Positions 61,394-64,000 of a DNA stretch of 64,000 nt are shown in pieces. The notes beneath the pieces were generated by a model. The model was given only the letters and a program-made list of their open reading frames with translations. It searched no databases and was not told the DNA's origin. This stretch comes from Pontibacterium sinense. Its GTDB lineage: Bacteria > Pseudomonadota > Gammaproteobacteria > Pseudomonadales > Balneatricaceae. The DNA lies in assembly GCF_015209595.1 (NCBI RefSeq), contig NZ_JADEYS010000009.1, positions 1 through 64,000 of the forward strand, read 5' to 3'. The position numbers were made by a program, and so were the translations under genes. The number at the start of each line of letters is the position of its first letter. Positions within the stretch are counted from its first letter, which is position 1.

Positions 61394-63118
61394 TTAGAGC
61401 AGATCAGGTATGTAGTAAAACATCAAATAAACCGCGAGCAATACCGCTACCCAGACGACCATGGTTTCGGTTGGCCAAAGCCTTGCGAAGTAGCCCTTTG
61501 GTTTACCTGCTTCTGCATCATATGAATTTTGGACCATCTGCTTGATTGAAATGGCTACAGACTTTTCAAAGCTGGCATAAGCACCATAAGTTGTGCTCGC
61601 AACCCTTTTCACAACAGCCGGCGCAAGCTTACGGTACAACCAGTCCGCATCGAGATTCGTCGATGGCAGCTCTGGCGGATACATATTTCGCAGGTTCAGC
61701 CATACAAAGGCCAGCGCTGAGAAGAACAGTAACTGCAACTGGGTTAATACGTGAGTAACATCATAAGGCTGATAGTTATGCTCCCATGGTAACAGGGCAT
61801 AAACCGTCTGAGCCGGGAAAGTACCCAGTACAACACATGCAATTGCCGCTAACGTCATAGCAATCAGCATATTCTTAGGCGGTTCAGTGGTACGAATACC
61901 CGAATCGTGCGCAAAGAAAGCAAAGTATGGGATCTTGATGCCTGCGTGGTGGAATACACCTGCAGCAGCAAACAACAACAACAGCCAGACAATATCATAG
62001 CCTTCAGAAACCGCTGCAGCCATGATCATCGACTTGGATACGAAACCGCTGAACAGAGGGAAAGCTGAGATAGAGGCCGCACCGACAATACAGAGCACGG
62101 TGGTTTTGGGCATACTTTTATATAAGCCACCCAGCTCAGAGCCGTTGATTTTGCCGGTCATGTGCAATACCGAGCCCATGGTCATCATCAGCAGGCCTTT
62201 AAAGATAACGTCATTAAAGGCGTGAGCTACAGCACCATTCAGGGCAAGAGCAGTACCTATACCAATACCCACGATCATAAAGCCGATCTGGTTGATCAGA
62301 CTATAGGCAAGTACCCGTCGCAGGTCGTTTTCGATTACTGCAAAGAAGATTGGGAAACAGGCCATAGTAACGCCGATCCAGACCAGGATCTCCTCACCGG
62401 GAAAGCCCCGTGCAAAGGCGTACACCGCTACCTTGGTAGTGAATGAAGCCAGGAAAATTGTACCGCTCGGGGTCGCCTCAGGATAAGAATCAGTTAGCCA
62501 GTTATGCATAAACGGGAATGCACACTTGATACCGAAGGCAAAGAAAATCAACCAGGCACCAAGCTGAGCCACACCTTCATTTTGCAAACCGATCTGAGTA
62601 AACAGCAGACTGTTATTTACCCGGGCAAAGATCAACAGGCCTGCCAGCAATAACACGCCTGATAGCACCTGAATGATCAGATAACGAACGCCGGAAGAGT
62701 ATGCACGATCCGTACGACGAGCCCAGATCAGGAATACTGAGGTCAGTGCCAGCAGTTCCCAGAAGATAAACAGGGTAAGCAGGTCACCAGCAAACACGGC
62801 CCCCACTGCACTTGCTGCGTAAGCCAGGCCAGCCACATGCTGTACGGTATCTTTAACATGCAGCGCATAGATTACAGCAATAAGCGAGGCCAGATGGAAA
62901 AGGTAACCAAACATCAGACTGAGTTTGTCTACTTTTACCGGCTCCAGGGCATAACCCATAAACTCAAGGGACCAGAACACGCCATGGTCCATCCCCATCA
63001 GGTTAATGGCACCCAGGATCGGTGCAGCAATCATTATCAGATTGCGCAACCAGCCTCGCAGCAAAATCGCCGCCAGAGCAGCCAGCAGTAAAGGAAGAAA
63101 CGGTATAACACTATTCAT
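61394..63118 (-). CDS. Proton-translocating antiporter subunit (MrpD/NuoL-M type)
   Basis: The 574-residue inner-membrane protein has about 14 helices and the proton-pump motifs FIFWELLALTSVFLIW (the key Glu), IKCAFPFMHNWLTDSYPEATPSGTIFLASFTTKVAVYAF (Lys-His pattern) and LRRVLAYSLINQIGFMIVGIGIG. It is homologous to MrpA/D of Na+/H+ antiporters and NuoL/M of complex I. I start at the ATG at 63118, which overlaps the end of the upstream small gene by 8 nt. Confidence 0.92.
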   Translation of the reverse strand: MNSVIPFLPLLLAALAAILLRGWLRNLIMIAAPILGAINLMGMDHGVFWSLEFMGYALEPVKVDKLSLMFGYLFHLASLIAVIYALHVKDTVQHVAGLAYAASAVGAVFAGDLLTLFIFWELLALTSVFLIWARRTDRAYSSGVRYLIIQVLSGVLLLAGLLIFARVNNSLLFTQIGLQNEGVAQLGAWLIFFAFGIKCAFPFMHNWLTDSYPEATPSGTIFLASFTTKVAVYAFARGFPGEEILVWIGVTMACFPIFFAVIENDLRRVLAYSLINQIGFMIVGIGIGTALALNGAVAHAFNDVIFKGLLMMTMGSVLHMTGKINGSELGGLYKSMPKTTVLCIVGAASISAFPLFSGFVSKSMIMAAAVSEGYDIVWLLLLFAAAGVFHHAGIKIPYFAFFAHDSGIRTTEPPKNMLIAMTLAAIACVVLGTFPAQTVYALLPWEHNYQPYDVTHVLTQLQLLFFSALAFVWLNLRNMYPPELPSTNLDADWLYRKLAPAVVKRVASTTYGAYASFEKSVAISIKQMVQNSYDAEAGKPKGYFARLWPTETMVVWVAVLLAVYLMFYYIPDLL

Positions 63119-63365
63119 CGTAGTAATCTTCCCCACGCATCAGGAACTTACGCATCTCTGTAGCTATAAGCACCAGAACAACACAACCAATAAAACCATA
63201 GATGGCATAAAATGCCGGGATATTTTCCCAGTCATGGTAGATGTGTCGGTGCACGATAAAATCAACCAGGACTAACAGGCCACAGATAACATAGAAAACT
63301 TTTAACATTTTCTTAACGTTCTCTGGCTTATCAAACCAGCCATCTGAATCATGATTATCAGACAT
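63111..63365 (-). CDS. Small membrane subunit of the antiporter cluster
   Basis: The 84-residue protein has two membrane helices (about 21-38 and 52-69, MLKVFYVICGLLVLVDFIVH and AFYAIYGFIGCVVLVLIATE) and acidic ends. It is flanked by two large antiporter subunits with overlapping or abutting reading frames, so it is probably a complex subunit. I do not recognise its family by name. Confidence 0.75.
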   Translation of the reverse strand: MSDNHDSDGWFDKPENVKKMLKVFYVICGLLVLVDFIVHRHIYHDWENIPAFYAIYGFIGCVVLVLIATEMRKFLMRGEDYYDE

Positions 63366-64000
63366 CTACCCCTCCCCCATATTCGTTGAAACTGCCATAT
63401 CGGTTGAGACTCCTGGAATCAGGTTAATGAGCTCGACCAGCGGCTGAAGATAGAAAAACAGTGCCAGGCAACCAAAAGAAGTAATCGTCAGCGCAATCAG
63501 AATCGGTAACGGCGCTTCCTTAGTTTGTGACCAGGACCATGGCTCGGCACCTTCAACAGGTTTGCTGAAGAAAGCCCTGATAGGAATAGGTAACAGGTAA
63601 GCAATGTTCAACAGGGAACTTATCATCAGCACTGCCACTATGATGAGTTTATCCGTCTCTAACGCACCAATGGCCAGATACCATTTACTCCAGGTGCCTG
63701 CCATAGGTGGTAAGCCGATAATACTGATAGCACCAATAGCAAACGCTGCGAAAGTAATCGGCATTTTGCGACCCAGACCCACCATATCGCTGATGTTTTT
63801 CTTATGACTGGCGACCATAATGGCACCGGCACAGAAGAACAGCGTAATCTTACCAACCGCATGGGTAGCGATATGCAGGGCAGCACCGGCACTGGCGATT
63901 GACGATGCAAGCAGTGCACCTACCACGATATAACTGAGCTGACTCACTGTTGAATACGCCAGCCGGGCCTTCAGGTTATCCTTGGTCATAGCGATACAGG
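63366..64000 (-). CDS. Antiporter subunit (MrpD/NuoN type), N-terminus beyond the window
   Basis: The visible 211 or so codons are the C-terminal part of another proton-translocating subunit: KARLAYSTVSQLSYIVVGAL, HIATHAVGKITLFFCAGAIM and IGLPPMAGTWSKWYLAIGALE. The frame is open to the edge of the window, and a family member would be about 500 residues, so more than half lies outside. It directly precedes the small membrane subunit. The order and types resemble the Mrp-like cluster of Oceanospirillales. Confidence 0.9.
   Translation of the reverse strand, partial: CIAMTKDNLKARLAYSTVSQLSYIVVGALLASSIASAGAALHIATHAVGKITLFFCAGAIMVASHKKNISDMVGLGRKMPITFAAFAIGAISIIGLPPMAGTWSKWYLAIGALETDKLIIVAVLMISSLLNIAYLLPIPIRAFFSKPVEGAEPWSWSQTKEAPLPILIALTITSFGCLALFFYLQPLVELINLIPGVSTDMAVSTNMGEG

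Noticed and set aside
1-64000. tRNA or rRNA genes
   Set aside because: I scanned the spacers by eye for cloverleaf arms and conserved rRNA segments and saw none. tRNAscan-SE would settle it.

Overview
The window looks like the chromosome of a marine or halophilic gammaproteobacterium, probably in or near the Oceanospirillaceae. The basis is ectoine synthesis, TRAP and BCCT transporters for organic solutes, Mrp-like cation antiporter subunits, an OsmC-YcaO fusion, and dispersed palindromic repeats. I cannot name a species. I recognise no rRNA, tRNA, CRISPR array, transposase or integrase.

Layout. (1) 0.1-9 kb: CPA1 antiporter; a MarR regulator (probably EctR) divergent from ectABC; LysE exporter, peroxiredoxin, MOSC protein, CHMI-like isomerase and a YcaQ-like protein. 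(2) 9-11.6 kb: four minus-strand accessory genes (PIN/NYN-like protein, potassium channel, BRCT protein, membrane protein). (3) 11.6-17.74 kb: an integron gene-cassette array with nine attC sites and ten cassette ORFs but no integrase (a CALIN). Its genes include an AbiJ-like protein, a protein with a HEPN-type RNxxxH motif, a three-repeat mini-protein, a DUF2750 protein and an Excalibur protein. (4) 18.2-27.0 kb: a catabolic regulon of unknown substrate. An operon (aldehyde dehydrogenase, atypical M19 protein, BCCT transporter, RidA) is divergent from a LysR regulator; a second operon (569-aa unknown plus DUF3726) follows. Both operon promoters carry the same 17-bp inverted repeat. (5) 27.2-28.4 kb: a dense array of composite palindromic repeats. 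(6) 28.5-33.1 kb: a TorR/TorT/TorS-like signalling module and a VanX-like dipeptidase. (7) 33.2-37.7 kb: a TRAP transporter and a divergent GlxA-type regulator. (8) 37.7-42.2 kb: solitary TatA, UspA, a chemoreceptor, and a TetR regulator divergent from an HPP-family membrane protein. (9) 42.3-50.3 kb: a type I restriction-modification operon (hsdM-hsdS-rhuM-hsdR) and a lone HigA/NadS-like antitoxin. (10) 50.5-60.8 kb: a dCache chemoreceptor, an exported amidohydrolase, RidA with a decayed second copy, OsmC-YcaO, a GAF-LuxR regulator and a cytochrome P460. (11) 61.4-64 kb: an Mrp/complex I-like antiporter cluster that runs off the right edge.

The most promising undescribed material is the orphan cassette array and the LysR-linked catabolic locus. 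In the array, six of nine cassettes begin with a core heptamer that exactly matches the R'' box of their own attC. The catabolic locus contains an M19 protein without the usual zinc ligands and two proteins of unknown function. Smaller leads are a long hairpin between ectB and ectC, an intra-operon terminator between dctP and dctQ, a frameshifted RidA pseudogene, and a strong hairpin in an otherwise empty 590-bp gap.
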